From an uncultured Bacteroidales bacterium (GTDB taxonomy: Bacteria > Bacteroidota > Bacteroidia > Bacteroidales > FEN-979), in contig CAJBYO010000054.1 in NCBI GenBank assembly GCA_903959905.1, positions 23,077 through 87,076 on the forward strand: a DNA stretch of 64,000 nucleotides, given 5' to 3'. Below the pieces are notes generated by a model that searched no databases, was not told where the DNA came from, and saw only the letters and a list, made by a program, of their open reading frames with translations. Positions within the stretch are counted from its first letter, which is position 1. The number at the start of each line of letters is the position of its first letter. Position numbers and translations under genes: made by a program. Below, piece after piece: positions 45,545-52,776 of this stretch.

Positions 45545-45946
45545 ATGAAGTCGGCATATATCAGGTTTCTCAGGCAATTGTTGATCTTTACCGGAATCCT
45601 CGGCGCAATCACTGCTGTACTGACGGTTCTGCTCCCTGCTCATTATATATCTCCGGTCATGCCTTTCGTCCTGGCTTTTTTCCTCGGATCAACATTGCTC
45701 TCTTTTTATTATCTGCTCCGTACCTCAACGGAGCGATTCATGAAATTTGTAAATACTTTCCTGCTTACGATCCTCATCAAACTGTTCCTTTATGCTGCGC
45801 TGATGATCGTTTATGTTTTGTTCAACCGCCAGGATGCCGTCCCCTTCATGCTGGGTTTTTTTGTCGTATATTTGTGTTATACAGTGTTTGAATCTGTGAG
45901 CATCATCGGCTATACCCAAAGACCGGCGCAGGGCAAAACAGATTAA
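45545..45946 (+). CDS. Four-helix membrane protein, AtpI-like
   Basis: 133 residues from the ATG at 45545 (a TTG 21 bases upstream is less likely). Four predicted transmembrane helices (about 10-30, 36-55, 65-87, 96-118) and short loops resemble the small ATP synthase I-like proteins that precede atpB in Bacteroidota. No enzymatic motif is visible. It lies 30 bases after atpZ, and the next gene is a pterin synthase with its own promoter, so this bactofilin-atpZ-atpI-like run ends without the expected atpB. Confidence 0.65.
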   Translation: MKSAYIRFLRQLLIFTGILGAITAVLTVLLPAHYISPVMPFVLAFFLGSTLLSFYYLLRTSTERFMKFVNTFLLTILIKLFLYAALMIVYVLFNRQDAVPFMLGFFVVYLCYTVFESVSIIGYTQRPAQGKTD

Positions 45947-45955
45947 AAAAACAAA

Positions 45956-45963
45956 TACCTTTG
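45956..45963 (+). promoter_or_regulatory. Candidate -7 box (TACCTTTG) for the pterin operon
   Basis: TACCTTTGC matches the -7 consensus and lies 18 bases before the ATG at 45982, giving a leader of about 12 bases. Confidence 0.45.
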
Positions 45964-45981
45964 CACCCTAATTCATCAAGC

Positions 45982-46395
45982 ATGGTTTTCATCAAACGCC
46001 GGGAACATTTTAGTGCCGCTCATCGCCTGTTTTCCCCGGAATACACAGATGAACAGAATCTTGAAATTTATGGCAAATGTTCAAACCCCAACTGGCACGG
46101 ACACAACTATATATTGTATGTGACCGTCAAAGGGGAGGTTGATCCCGCAACAGGACTGGTGATTCATCTCAGGCATGTCAGCAAACTGATTGAGGAAAAG
46201 GTACTGAATAAGGTAGATCATAAGAACCTGAACCTGGAAGTTGATTTTTTGTCAGGGAAAGTCCCGACCAGTGAAAATGTTGCGATCGGGATCTGGAATG
46301 AACTCGCCGACGATATTGCCAGGCTGGGGGGTGTGCTGCATTGTATTCGCCTTGAACAATCTGAAAACAACATTGTGGAATATTATGGAGAATGA
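45982..46395 (+). CDS. 6-pyruvoyl-tetrahydropterin synthase family protein (PTPS type)
   Basis: 137 residues from the ATG at 45982; an in-frame ATT-rich extension upstream overlaps the promoter box. Zinc ligands are His14 (HFSAAHRL) and His39/His41 (WHGHNY), with catalytic Cys33 (GKCSNPN). The spacing CxxxxxHGH, the run DPATGLVIHL, VDHKNLNLEVDF, and the end SENNIVEYYGE resemble animal PTPS more than queuosine-pathway QueD. PTPS converts 7,8-dihydroneopterin triphosphate to 6-pyruvoyl-tetrahydropterin; QueD would make 6-carboxy-tetrahydropterin. The folE gene follows after 18 bases, so the pair could make a biopterin-like cofactor. Family firm, product inferred. Confidence 0.88.
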   Translation: MVFIKRREHFSAAHRLFSPEYTDEQNLEIYGKCSNPNWHGHNYILYVTVKGEVDPATGLVIHLRHVSKLIEEKVLNKVDHKNLNLEVDFLSGKVPTSENVAIGIWNELADDIARLGGVLHCIRLEQSENNIVEYYGE

Positions 46396-46413
46396 TCAAT
46401 AAAAAAAATAAAA

Positions 46414-47028
46414 ATGGCTGCCAAAAGAAAACTTAACTACGAAAAAACAGAGGAATTTGATCAGAAAGCGACCGAGGAACTGGCTTTTCATTATAAAGAG
46501 ATTCTCCGGCTGATTGGCGAAAACCCGAACAGGGAAGGGCTTGAAAAGACACCTCTGCGTGTTGCAAAGGCCATTCAGTTTCTTACCCAGGGTTATGCCC
46601 TTGACCCCAAGGAGGTGTTAAGTTCGGCCAAATTCAGGGAGGATTACAGGGAAATGGTCATAGTGAAGGACATTGAAATCTATTCACTCTGTGAGCATCA
46701 CATGGTTCCATTTATCGGGAAAGCTCACGTGGCCTATATCCCCGACAAATATATTACCGGATTAAGTAAAATTGCCAGGGTGGTGGATATTTATGCCAGG
46801 CGCCTGCAGGTGCAGGAACGCCTTACCATGCAGATCAAGGATGCCATCAATGAAACATTGAAGCCCCTGGGAGTGGCAGTTGTAATTGAGGCACAACATT
46901 TGTGTATGGCTATGCGCGGAGTTCAGAAACAAAATTCTGTCACAACGACATCCGATTTTGTCGGAGCCTTTGAAAGGGATAAAACACGGGCGGAATTTTT
47001 GCACCTGATAAGCACGAAGCTTCACTGA
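46414..47028 (+). CDS. folE: GTP cyclohydrolase I
   Basis: 204 residues. The signature [20 protein letters not shown] carries the zinc Cys and His pair, followed by [20 protein letters not shown]; a second conserved Cys lies in [14 protein letters not shown]. The enzyme converts GTP to 7,8-dihydroneopterin triphosphate, first step of folate and of tetrahydropterin synthesis. It is 18 bases behind the PTPS-family gene on the same strand, so its product is directly the substrate of its neighbour. A 189-bp inverted repeat array follows the stop after 6 bases. Confidence 0.97.
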   Translation: MAAKRKLNYEKTEEFDQKATEELAFHYKEILRLIGENPNREGLEKTPLRVAKAIQFLTQGYALDPKEVLSSAKFREDYREMVIVKDIEIYSLCEHHMVPFIGKAHVAYIPDKYITGLSKIARVVDIYARRLQVQERLTMQIKDAINETLKPLGVAVVIEAQHLCMAMRGVQKQNSVTTTSDFVGAFERDKTRAEFLHLISTKLH

Positions 47029-47034
47029 TAACGG

Positions 47035-47223
47035 AATGAAAGCAATGTAAAGAATGTAAACAATGCAGACAATGCAAACAATGCAAACAATGCAAACAAT
47101 GTAAACAATGTAAAGAATGAAAACAATTTAAAGAATGCATTGCCTGCATTACCTGCATTACCTGCATTACCTGCATTACCTGCATTGTCTGCATTGTTTT
47201 CATTGTATACATTGTCTGCATTG
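47035..47223. repeat. Head-to-head array of 9-bp repeats (large imperfect palindrome)
   Basis: Eleven 9-base units of the type AATGCAAAC (47035-47133), a central palindromic AATGCATT unit (47134-47142), then nine units of the complementary type CCTGCATTA/TCTGCATTG (47143-47223), all in one unbroken 9-base register. The two halves can pair into a long imperfect hairpin on either strand. It fills almost all the spacer between folE and the Bax-inhibitor gene. Confidence 0.95.
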
Positions 47224-47259
47224 ATAAATTGATTAATTAACAAATAAACAGGAATCAAC

Positions 47260-47997
47260 ATGTTTGAAGAGAGAAATAACAGCGGTTTTTTTGCCGCGCA
47301 GCAGGGTACACAGGATGTTGCCGTTGCGAAATCATTTATGACCCAGGTATTCGGGTGGATGACACTGGCGATGTTTATTACTGCCATAACAGCCTATTGG
47401 TTTGCCTCGTCTGAGGAACTGATCGGGAGCCTTGTCAATGTTGAAACCGGCGGTATGACAGGCCTGGGCTGGGTTGTCACCCTTGCACCAATCGGGTTTG
47501 TGCTGCTGATGTCGTTTGGTTTTCAAAGGCTTTCACCTGCCGTTTTGACACTTTTATTCATTTCCTTTTCAGTTTTAATGGGAATGAGCCTGAGTTTTAT
47601 TTTACTGATATACACCGCTGCATCAGTTTATAAAACCTTCGCCATTGCTGCAGCAATGTTTGGCATCATGGCATTTACCGGCTATACCACAAAAACTGAC
47701 CTTACAAAATTCGGTTCCATCATGATGATGGGCCTGATCGGAATGATCATCGCCATGTTCGTGAATTTTTTCCTTCACAGCAGCACCATGGATTATATTA
47801 TAAGTGTGGCGGGTGTGCTTATTTTCACCGGGCTTACAGCTTATGATGTGCAGCGTTTGAAAAGGATGGGAGCCGGGGCAGGTGAATATGGCGAGGCAAA
47901 TGCACGAAAACTCAGCATTCTTGGTGCACTTACGCTGTACCTTGATTTCATCAACCTGTTTATGTTTTTGCTCCGGTTTTTGGGCGACAGGAAGTAA
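47260..47997 (+). CDS. Bax inhibitor-1/YccA family membrane protein
   Basis: 245 residues with seven hydrophobic segments between about 30 and 240 and the family features MTQVFGWMTLAMFITAITAY near the start, GYTTKTDLTKFG in the centre, and GLTAYDVQRLKRMG before the last helix. Bacterial members (YetJ type) are pH-sensitive calcium leak channels; others interact with the FtsH protease. The N-terminal SGFFAAQQG region is cytoplasmic. It has its own spacer with the repeat array upstream and is followed by fabD after 63 bases. Confidence 0.9.
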   Translation: MFEERNNSGFFAAQQGTQDVAVAKSFMTQVFGWMTLAMFITAITAYWFASSEELIGSLVNVETGGMTGLGWVVTLAPIGFVLLMSFGFQRLSPAVLTLLFISFSVLMGMSLSFILLIYTAASVYKTFAIAAAMFGIMAFTGYTTKTDLTKFGSIMMMGLIGMIIAMFVNFFLHSSTMDYIISVAGVLIFTGLTAYDVQRLKRMGAGAGEYGEANARKLSILGALTLYLDFINLFMFLLRFLGDRK

Positions 47998-48060
47998 ATT
48001 GCCAGGCAGTGAATTGGCGAGGCCACGCTGTTTTAACTTTTATCACTTAATCTTATTTTT

Positions 48061-48936
48061 ATGAAGGCATATGTGTTTCCGGGCCAGGGTGCCCAGTTTG
48101 TTGGTATGGGGAAGGATCTTTATGACAATTCCGCACTTGCCAGGGAGATGTTTGAAAAGGCAAATGAAATACTTGGATTCCGCATCACCGACCTGATGTT
48201 TGCAGGAACCGATGAGGATCTTCGTCAGACCAAAGTAACCCAGCCTGCTATTTTCCTCCATTCTGTGATACTGGCGGCAACTCTTGGTGACGAATTCAAA
48301 CCTGACATGGTAGCCGGACATTCTCTTGGGGAATTTTCAGCACTTGTAGCAAATAAGGCCCTTTCCTTTGAAGATGGCTTACGGCTGGTATTTGCCAGGG
48401 CACAGGCCATGCAAAAAGCTTGTGAAATGGAGCCATCAACCATGGCCGCCATTCTTGGGCTGGAGGATACAAAGGTGGAAGAGATCTGCCGCTCAATAGA
48501 TGAAGTGGTTGTACCTGCCAATTACAACAGCCCGGGGCAACTGGTCATCTCCGGCAGCATGAAAGGAATTGAAGTGGCCTGCGAACAATTGAAAGCAGCC
48601 GGCGCCCGCAGGGCTTTGCCGCTGAAGGTTGGCGGTGCATTTCATTCTCCCCTGATGGAACCTGCGCGTATAGAACTTGCTGAGGCAATCAATAAAACAA
48701 CGGTAAATTCACCCATTTGCCCGATATACCAGAATGCAACCGCACTTCGGGTTACCGATCCCGACCAGATCAGGAAGAACCTCATTGACCAGTTGACAGC
48801 ACCGGTATTATGGACACAGATTGTTCAGAATATGGTGTCAGACGGTGCCGATCATTTTGTGGAAGTAGGCCCGGGCAATGTATTGCAGGGCCTTATCGGG
48901 AAAATTGCAAAAGAGGTGACCACGGCAGGTGCGTAA
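48061..48936 (+). CDS. fabD: Malonyl-CoA:ACP transacylase
   Basis: 291 residues, normal length. Start MKAYVFPGQGAQFVGMG, nucleophile Ser88 in VAGHSLGEFSAL, Arg in LVFARAQAMQ, active-site His in GGAFHSPLMEPA, and the C-terminal FVEVGPGNVLQGLI. It charges acyl carrier protein with malonate for fatty acid synthesis. No other fab gene is adjacent. It converges on rfbB across a short spacer holding a palindrome. Confidence 0.97.
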   Translation: MKAYVFPGQGAQFVGMGKDLYDNSALAREMFEKANEILGFRITDLMFAGTDEDLRQTKVTQPAIFLHSVILAATLGDEFKPDMVAGHSLGEFSALVANKALSFEDGLRLVFARAQAMQKACEMEPSTMAAILGLEDTKVEEICRSIDEVVVPANYNSPGQLVISGSMKGIEVACEQLKAAGARRALPLKVGGAFHSPLMEPARIELAEAINKTTVNSPICPIYQNATALRVTDPDQIRKNLIDQLTAPVLWTQIVQNMVSDGADHFVEVGPGNVLQGLIGKIAKEVTTAGA

Positions 48937-48961
48937 AGTACCTGCCTCATTATTCAGGGTG

Positions 48962-48983
48962 GAGACGCACCGCAGTGCGTCTC
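48962..48983. repeat. Interspersed-type palindrome between fabD and rfbB
   Basis: Arms GAGACGCAC (48962-48970) and GTGCGTCTC (48975-48983) with loop CGCA. Perfect 9-bp stem without flanking T-run, located between two convergent genes. It resembles palindromes that recur in many bacterial genomes, and could act as a bidirectional terminator. Confidence 0.8.
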
Positions 48984-48993
48984 TTCATTATCC

Positions 48994-50043
48994 TTATCTT
49001 TTGGTATATTGGTGCTCGTAATATTTCTGGTAATCGCCTGAGGTGACGTTTTTCATCCACTCCTCATTGGCAAGGTACCATTCCACCGTTTTTTCAAGGC
49101 CTTCAGCAAACTGCAGGCTGGGTTTCCATCCCAGTTCTTTCTGGATTTTCCCTGAGTCAATGGCGTAACGCAAGTCATGTCCGGCGCGGTCTTTCACGTA
49201 GGTGATGAGGTTTTTTGAGGTGCCGGCTGAGCGTTTGAGCTTGCGGTCCATGATTTCACAGAGCAAATGGATCAGGTCGATGTTCTTCCATTCATTGTGG
49301 CCGCCGATGTTGTATGTATCGCCAATCTTGCCTTCATGGTAGATCTGGTCAATGGCCACTGCATGGTCTTCAACATACAGCCAGTCGCGGATATTCTCAC
49401 CTTTCCCGTATACAGGGATCAGCTTGTTGTTTTTAATGTTGTGAATGGCCAGGGGAATCAGTTTCTCAGGGAACTGAAAAGGACCGTAATTATTTGAACA
49501 GTTTGAAATAACCGTTGGCAGCCCGTAGGTATGAAAATATGCCCTGACAAGGTGGTCGGAGCTTGCTTTTGAAGCGGAATAGGGGCTGCGGGGATCATAG
49601 GAAGTGTTTTCATAAAAGAACCCGGTAGCACCAAGGGATCCGTACACTTCGTCGGTGGAAATGTGGTAAAACCGTTTTTCACTGAAATCCTCCCAAACTG
49701 TTCTGGCAGCATTCAACAGGTTGACCGTGCCGACGATATTGGCATAGATAAACTCCATCGGGCTGCTGATTGACCGGTCAACATGCGACTCGGCTGCCAG
49801 GTGGATCACCCCGTCGAACCTGTATTTCTTAAAAAGTGCCTTCATCAGTTCACCGGCAGTAATGTCGGCCCTGACGAATTCATAGTTTGGCGCTTTCTCA
49901 ACGTCGCGCAGGTTGGCCAGGTTTCCTGCATAGGTCAGATTATCCAGGTTAACGATCTTGTAATCCGGATATTTTTTTACAAACCTGCGAATTACATGGG
50001 AGCCGATAAAACCGGCACCCCCGGTGATTAAAATTGTTTTCAT
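48994..50043 (-). CDS. rfbB: dTDP-glucose 4,6-dehydratase
   Basis: 349 residues. Extended SDR with ITGGAGFIGSHVIRRF at 6-21, the catalytic HISTDEVYGSLG segment and SPYSASKASSDHLV (YxxxK), and the dehydratase-specific NNYGPFQFPEKLIPL. It converts dTDP-glucose to dTDP-4-keto-6-deoxyglucose, precursor of rhamnose and related deoxysugars. rfbA, rfbC and rfbD are not in the window. It follows galE by 31 bases and is the last gene of the nucleotide-sugar block. Confidence 0.95.
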   Translation of the reverse strand: MKTILITGGAGFIGSHVIRRFVKKYPDYKIVNLDNLTYAGNLANLRDVEKAPNYEFVRADITAGELMKALFKKYRFDGVIHLAAESHVDRSISSPMEFIYANIVGTVNLLNAARTVWEDFSEKRFYHISTDEVYGSLGATGFFYENTSYDPRSPYSASKASSDHLVRAYFHTYGLPTVISNCSNNYGPFQFPEKLIPLAIHNIKNNKLIPVYGKGENIRDWLYVEDHAVAIDQIYHEGKIGDTYNIGGHNEWKNIDLIHLLCEIMDRKLKRSAGTSKNLITYVKDRAGHDLRYAIDSGKIQKELGWKPSLQFAEGLEKTVEWYLANEEWMKNVTSGDYQKYYEHQYTKR

Positions 50044-50058
50044 GATTCTAAGTTTTTA

Positions 50059-50090
50059 CCATTTCGCCATTTCACTATTTCGCTATTTTA
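50059..50090. repeat. 8-bp tandem repeats spanning the galE stop codon
   Basis: Units CCATTTCG, CCATTTCA, CTATTTCG and CTATTTTA in 8-base register. The last two encode, on the minus strand, the final residues Ile-Ala-Lys and stop of galE. Same family as 38572-38603. Confidence 0.85.
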
Positions 50091-51100
50091 TTTGCCAGTG
50101 CCATTTCCCATTTCCAGGCCGAATCGGTCATTTCATCAAGTCCTTTTTCTGCCTTCCAGCCGAGTTCATTGTTTGCCAGGCTGGTATCTGCCCAGATCTT
50201 AACCACATCGCCCGGACGCCGGTCATTCAACTCATATTTCAGTTTTACGCCAGACGTTTTCTCGAACGATTTGATAACTTCAAGAACAGAATACCCATTT
50301 CCGGTTCCGAGGTTGAAAGTTTCTATTTTATCTTTGCCGTTAGCGTTGCACAGCCTTTCCACTGCGATAACATGTGCTTTGGCAAGGTCGACCACATGGA
50401 TATAATCACGGATGGCGGTACCGTCAGGGGTGTCATAATCATGGCCCCAAACCCGAAGGAAAGGACGTTTCCCTGAAGCAGCCTGGGTGATATATGGCAT
50501 CAGGCAATTTGGAACACCAAGCGGAAGTTCACCAATCAACGCGGTTTCGTGTGCCCCGATCGGATTGAAATATCTTAATAGGATTCCCCTGATGTTGCTG
50601 CTGAAGCTCGTGTCGGTTATAATCTCTTCACAAATCTGCTTCGTATTTCCATACGGCGATGCTGCCTTCTGAACAGCAGTTTCCTCGGAAACAGGTAGTG
50701 TATCCGGCTGTCCGTAAACCGTACACGACGAAGAAAATACAATGTCCCGGATGTTGTTGGATATCATGCCCTGGAGGATGTTGACCAGGGAGGCTATATT
50801 GTTGCGGTAATACATCAGGGGCAACTCAACAGATTCTCCAACAGCCTTGTGTGCGGCAAAATGAATGACGGCACTGATATCACTGTGCAGTTTGAAAAAT
50901 GCATACGTTTTGTCAGGATCAACCAGGTTGAACTTTTCAAAAAGTGGTCTCTTTCCTGAGATCTTCGCAATATTATCAAGCACTTCGATCGAAGAATTGG
51001 AGAGATCATCCACAATGATCACCTCATATCCTTTTGATTGAAGTTCAACTACAGTGTGTGAACCGATGTAGCCTGTTCCGCCTGTGACGAGGATTTTCAT
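50075..51100 (-). CDS. galE: UDP-glucose 4-epimerase
   Basis: 341 residues. NAD-binding VTGGTGYIGSHTVVEL at 5-20, catalytic FSSSCTVYGQP and SPYGNTKQICEE (YxxxK), and the GalE-specific RYFNPIGAHETALIGE and GVPNCLMPYITQAASG. Interconverts UDP-glucose and UDP-galactose (and possibly the N-acetyl forms). Its last three residues and stop codon fall inside an 8-bp tandem repeat, so the C-terminus may vary between strains. The Wbp-like genes lie 93 bases upstream. Confidence 0.95.
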   Translation of the reverse strand: MKILVTGGTGYIGSHTVVELQSKGYEVIIVDDLSNSSIEVLDNIAKISGKRPLFEKFNLVDPDKTYAFFKLHSDISAVIHFAAHKAVGESVELPLMYYRNNIASLVNILQGMISNNIRDIVFSSSCTVYGQPDTLPVSEETAVQKAASPYGNTKQICEEIITDTSFSSNIRGILLRYFNPIGAHETALIGELPLGVPNCLMPYITQAASGKRPFLRVWGHDYDTPDGTAIRDYIHVVDLAKAHVIAVERLCNANGKDKIETFNLGTGNGYSVLEVIKSFEKTSGVKLKYELNDRRPGDVVKIWADTSLANNELGWKAEKGLDEMTDSAWKWEMALANKIAK

Positions 51101-51193
51101 AGCAATGTTGTTTATGATCAGTTACCAAAAACGGCACAAGTTAATGAAATTCAGATTGCGGGCAAAAATTTTGAGGGAGGGTTTCCGGTTTTT

Positions 51194-52186
51194 CTAAAAA
51201 TCCCTGATCGTTTTTAAAATCGGGTGATAATCACCTTTCAGCCCGACAGGCTGGAAATTACGGATCTGGTGAACAATATTGATGCTTTGCCTGGCGTCGG
51301 CAAGTCCAAATCCCCGGCCGGCAATAATTTCACGGTACATCTCCGTGTGAAGGTCGGTAAACCCGTCGCTGAATTCAATTTCCTGCGATCCCATCCGCAG
51401 GGAACGGTATGTTCTTTTCCCGGCTTTATACAATTCTGAAGGCACATCATTGGAGTCAATGCTTAAGAACCACCGGATATTGGCCCGCTGCAATTTCAGC
51501 ATGCCGCCTGCCTTGTTTTCGTTCATCACATGAACAACGTTCTCGGTTACCTTCCCGAAAACCCAGGTGAGCATGTCAAAAAAATGGACGCCGATATTGG
51601 TGGCGATTCCCCCCGACTTCGACAAATCGCCTTTCCATGACCGGGCATACCATTTTCCCCTGGAGGTAATGTAGGTGAGATCAAGGTCGTATATCTTGTC
51701 TTTGGGCCCTTTTTTTACCTGCTCCCGAAGTGCTTTTATAGAGGGGTGAAGGCGCAACTGGAGAATTGTATATACCTTTTTCTCCATCTCCTGTTCAATT
51801 TCACTCAACGCGTCAAGATTCCATGGGTTCAGCACAAGAGGCTTTTCACAAATGGCATGCGCGTCATTCCGCAATGCGAGACGAATATGAGAATCGTGCA
51901 TGTAATTTGGAGAGCAGATGCTCACAAAATCAACCTTGCCCTGTTCAGGGTGTTTCTTCGCAAGCGCCATGCGCCGTAATTTATCCAGATGGCGGTCAAA
52001 TCTTTCAGGTTCAATGAAGAAATCGGCATCGGGGAAGTAGCTGTCCATAACGCCCACTCCGTCGTATGGGTCAAGGGCGCAAACAAGTTTGTTTCCGGTG
52101 TCCTTTATGGCTTTCATATGGCGCGGAGCAATGTAGCCCGCAGCGCCGATCAGGGCGAAATTTATGGGTTTCAGCTTTTCAGTCAT
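51194..52186 (-). CDS. wbpB: Gfo/Idh/MocA oxidoreductase, WbpB-like
   Basis: 330 residues. The N-terminus NFALIGAAGYIAPRHMKAIK (9-28) is the characteristic start of WbpB/WlbA, NAD-dependent 3-dehydrogenases of UDP-N-acetyl-glucuronate; the EKP motif (AICEKPLVLNPWNLDAL) and GGIATNIGVHFFDMLTWVFG complete the family features. In the Wbp pathway this enzyme makes the 3-keto sugar that WbpE aminates. It is immediately followed upstream by the WbpD-like (9 bases) and WbpE-like genes, which supports the assignment. Closely related oxidoreductases could use other sugars. Confidence 0.87.
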   Translation of the reverse strand: MTEKLKPINFALIGAAGYIAPRHMKAIKDTGNKLVCALDPYDGVGVMDSYFPDADFFIEPERFDRHLDKLRRMALAKKHPEQGKVDFVSICSPNYMHDSHIRLALRNDAHAICEKPLVLNPWNLDALSEIEQEMEKKVYTILQLRLHPSIKALREQVKKGPKDKIYDLDLTYITSRGKWYARSWKGDLSKSGGIATNIGVHFFDMLTWVFGKVTENVVHVMNENKAGGMLKLQRANIRWFLSIDSNDVPSELYKAGKRTYRSLRMGSQEIEFSDGFTDLHTEMYREIIAGRGFGLADARQSINIVHQIRNFQPVGLKGDYHPILKTIRDF

Positions 52187-52195
52187 ACTGTAGTT

Positions 52196-52774
52196 TCAGA
52201 GTTTAATGACTTTTCCTTCGGAAGTTAGTTCGTATTTCTCGCCGCTTTCAGGACAAACAGCAATTCTGAATTCGTTAAAGGCTAGTTTGTGGCCGAATTC
52301 ACTCATCCAGCCGGCCTGCCTGCCCGGATTGCCGATGATCAGTGCATAGGCGGGAACACTTTTAGTGACTACCGCCCCCGCACCGATAAATGCGAATTCG
52401 CCGATATCATTGCCGCACACGATGGTGGCATTGGCCCCGATGGTAGCCCCGCGCCCGACATGTGTAGGCTGGTACTGGTCTTTCCGGAGTATATGGCTGC
52501 GCGGATTGACTACATTTGTGAAAACCATGGAAGGGCCTAAAAACACATCATCTTCGCAAATGACACCGGTATAGATTGATACGTTGTTCTGGACTTTTAC
52601 ATTGCGTCCGAGAACCACATCAGGCGACACCACTACATTCTGACCGATGTTACACTTTTCGCCAATCACAGAACCGGTCATGATATGGGAAAAATGCCAG
52701 ATTTTTGTTCCCCTGCCAATCTTGCAACCTTCGTCAATGAAGGCTGATTCGTGAGCAAAATAATCACTTTGCAT
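52196..52774 (-). CDS. wbpD: Hexapeptide-repeat acyltransferase, WbpD-like
   Basis: 192 residues. Left-handed beta-helix repeats fill 10-145 ([78 protein letters not shown]), typical of WbpD/WlbB, which acetylates the 3-amino group of UDP-GlcNAc3NA. The C-terminal 40 residues include [16 protein letters not shown]. Gap of 2 bases to the WbpE-like gene and 9 to the WbpB-like gene: a tight three-gene operon in the order of the pathway E-D-B. Confidence 0.88.
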   Translation of the reverse strand: MQSDYFAHESAFIDEGCKIGRGTKIWHFSHIMTGSVIGEKCNIGQNVVVSPDVVLGRNVKVQNNVSIYTGVICEDDVFLGPSMVFTNVVNPRSHILRKDQYQPTHVGRGATIGANATIVCGNDIGEFAFIGAGAVVTKSVPAYALIIGNPGRQAGWMSEFGHKLAFNEFRIAVCPESGEKYELTSEGKVIKL

Positions 52775-52776
52775 GA

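Noticed and set aside
45982..46395. Annotation as queuosine-pathway QueD
   Set aside because: Core motif spacing and flanking segments fit PTPS better, and no queC, queE or queF is adjacent; the family name is used without the queD symbol.
47035..47223. CRISPR array
   Set aside because: Units are 9 bases with no spacers, and there are no cas genes in the window.
47022..47387. Minus-strand open frame of 121 codons with Asn-Ala-Gly and Phe-Ala-Leu repeats across the 9-bp array
   Set aside because: Nine-base units never shift frame, so any array without stops looks open on both strands. The frame overlaps folE and the Bax-inhibitor gene antisense and has no family resemblance.
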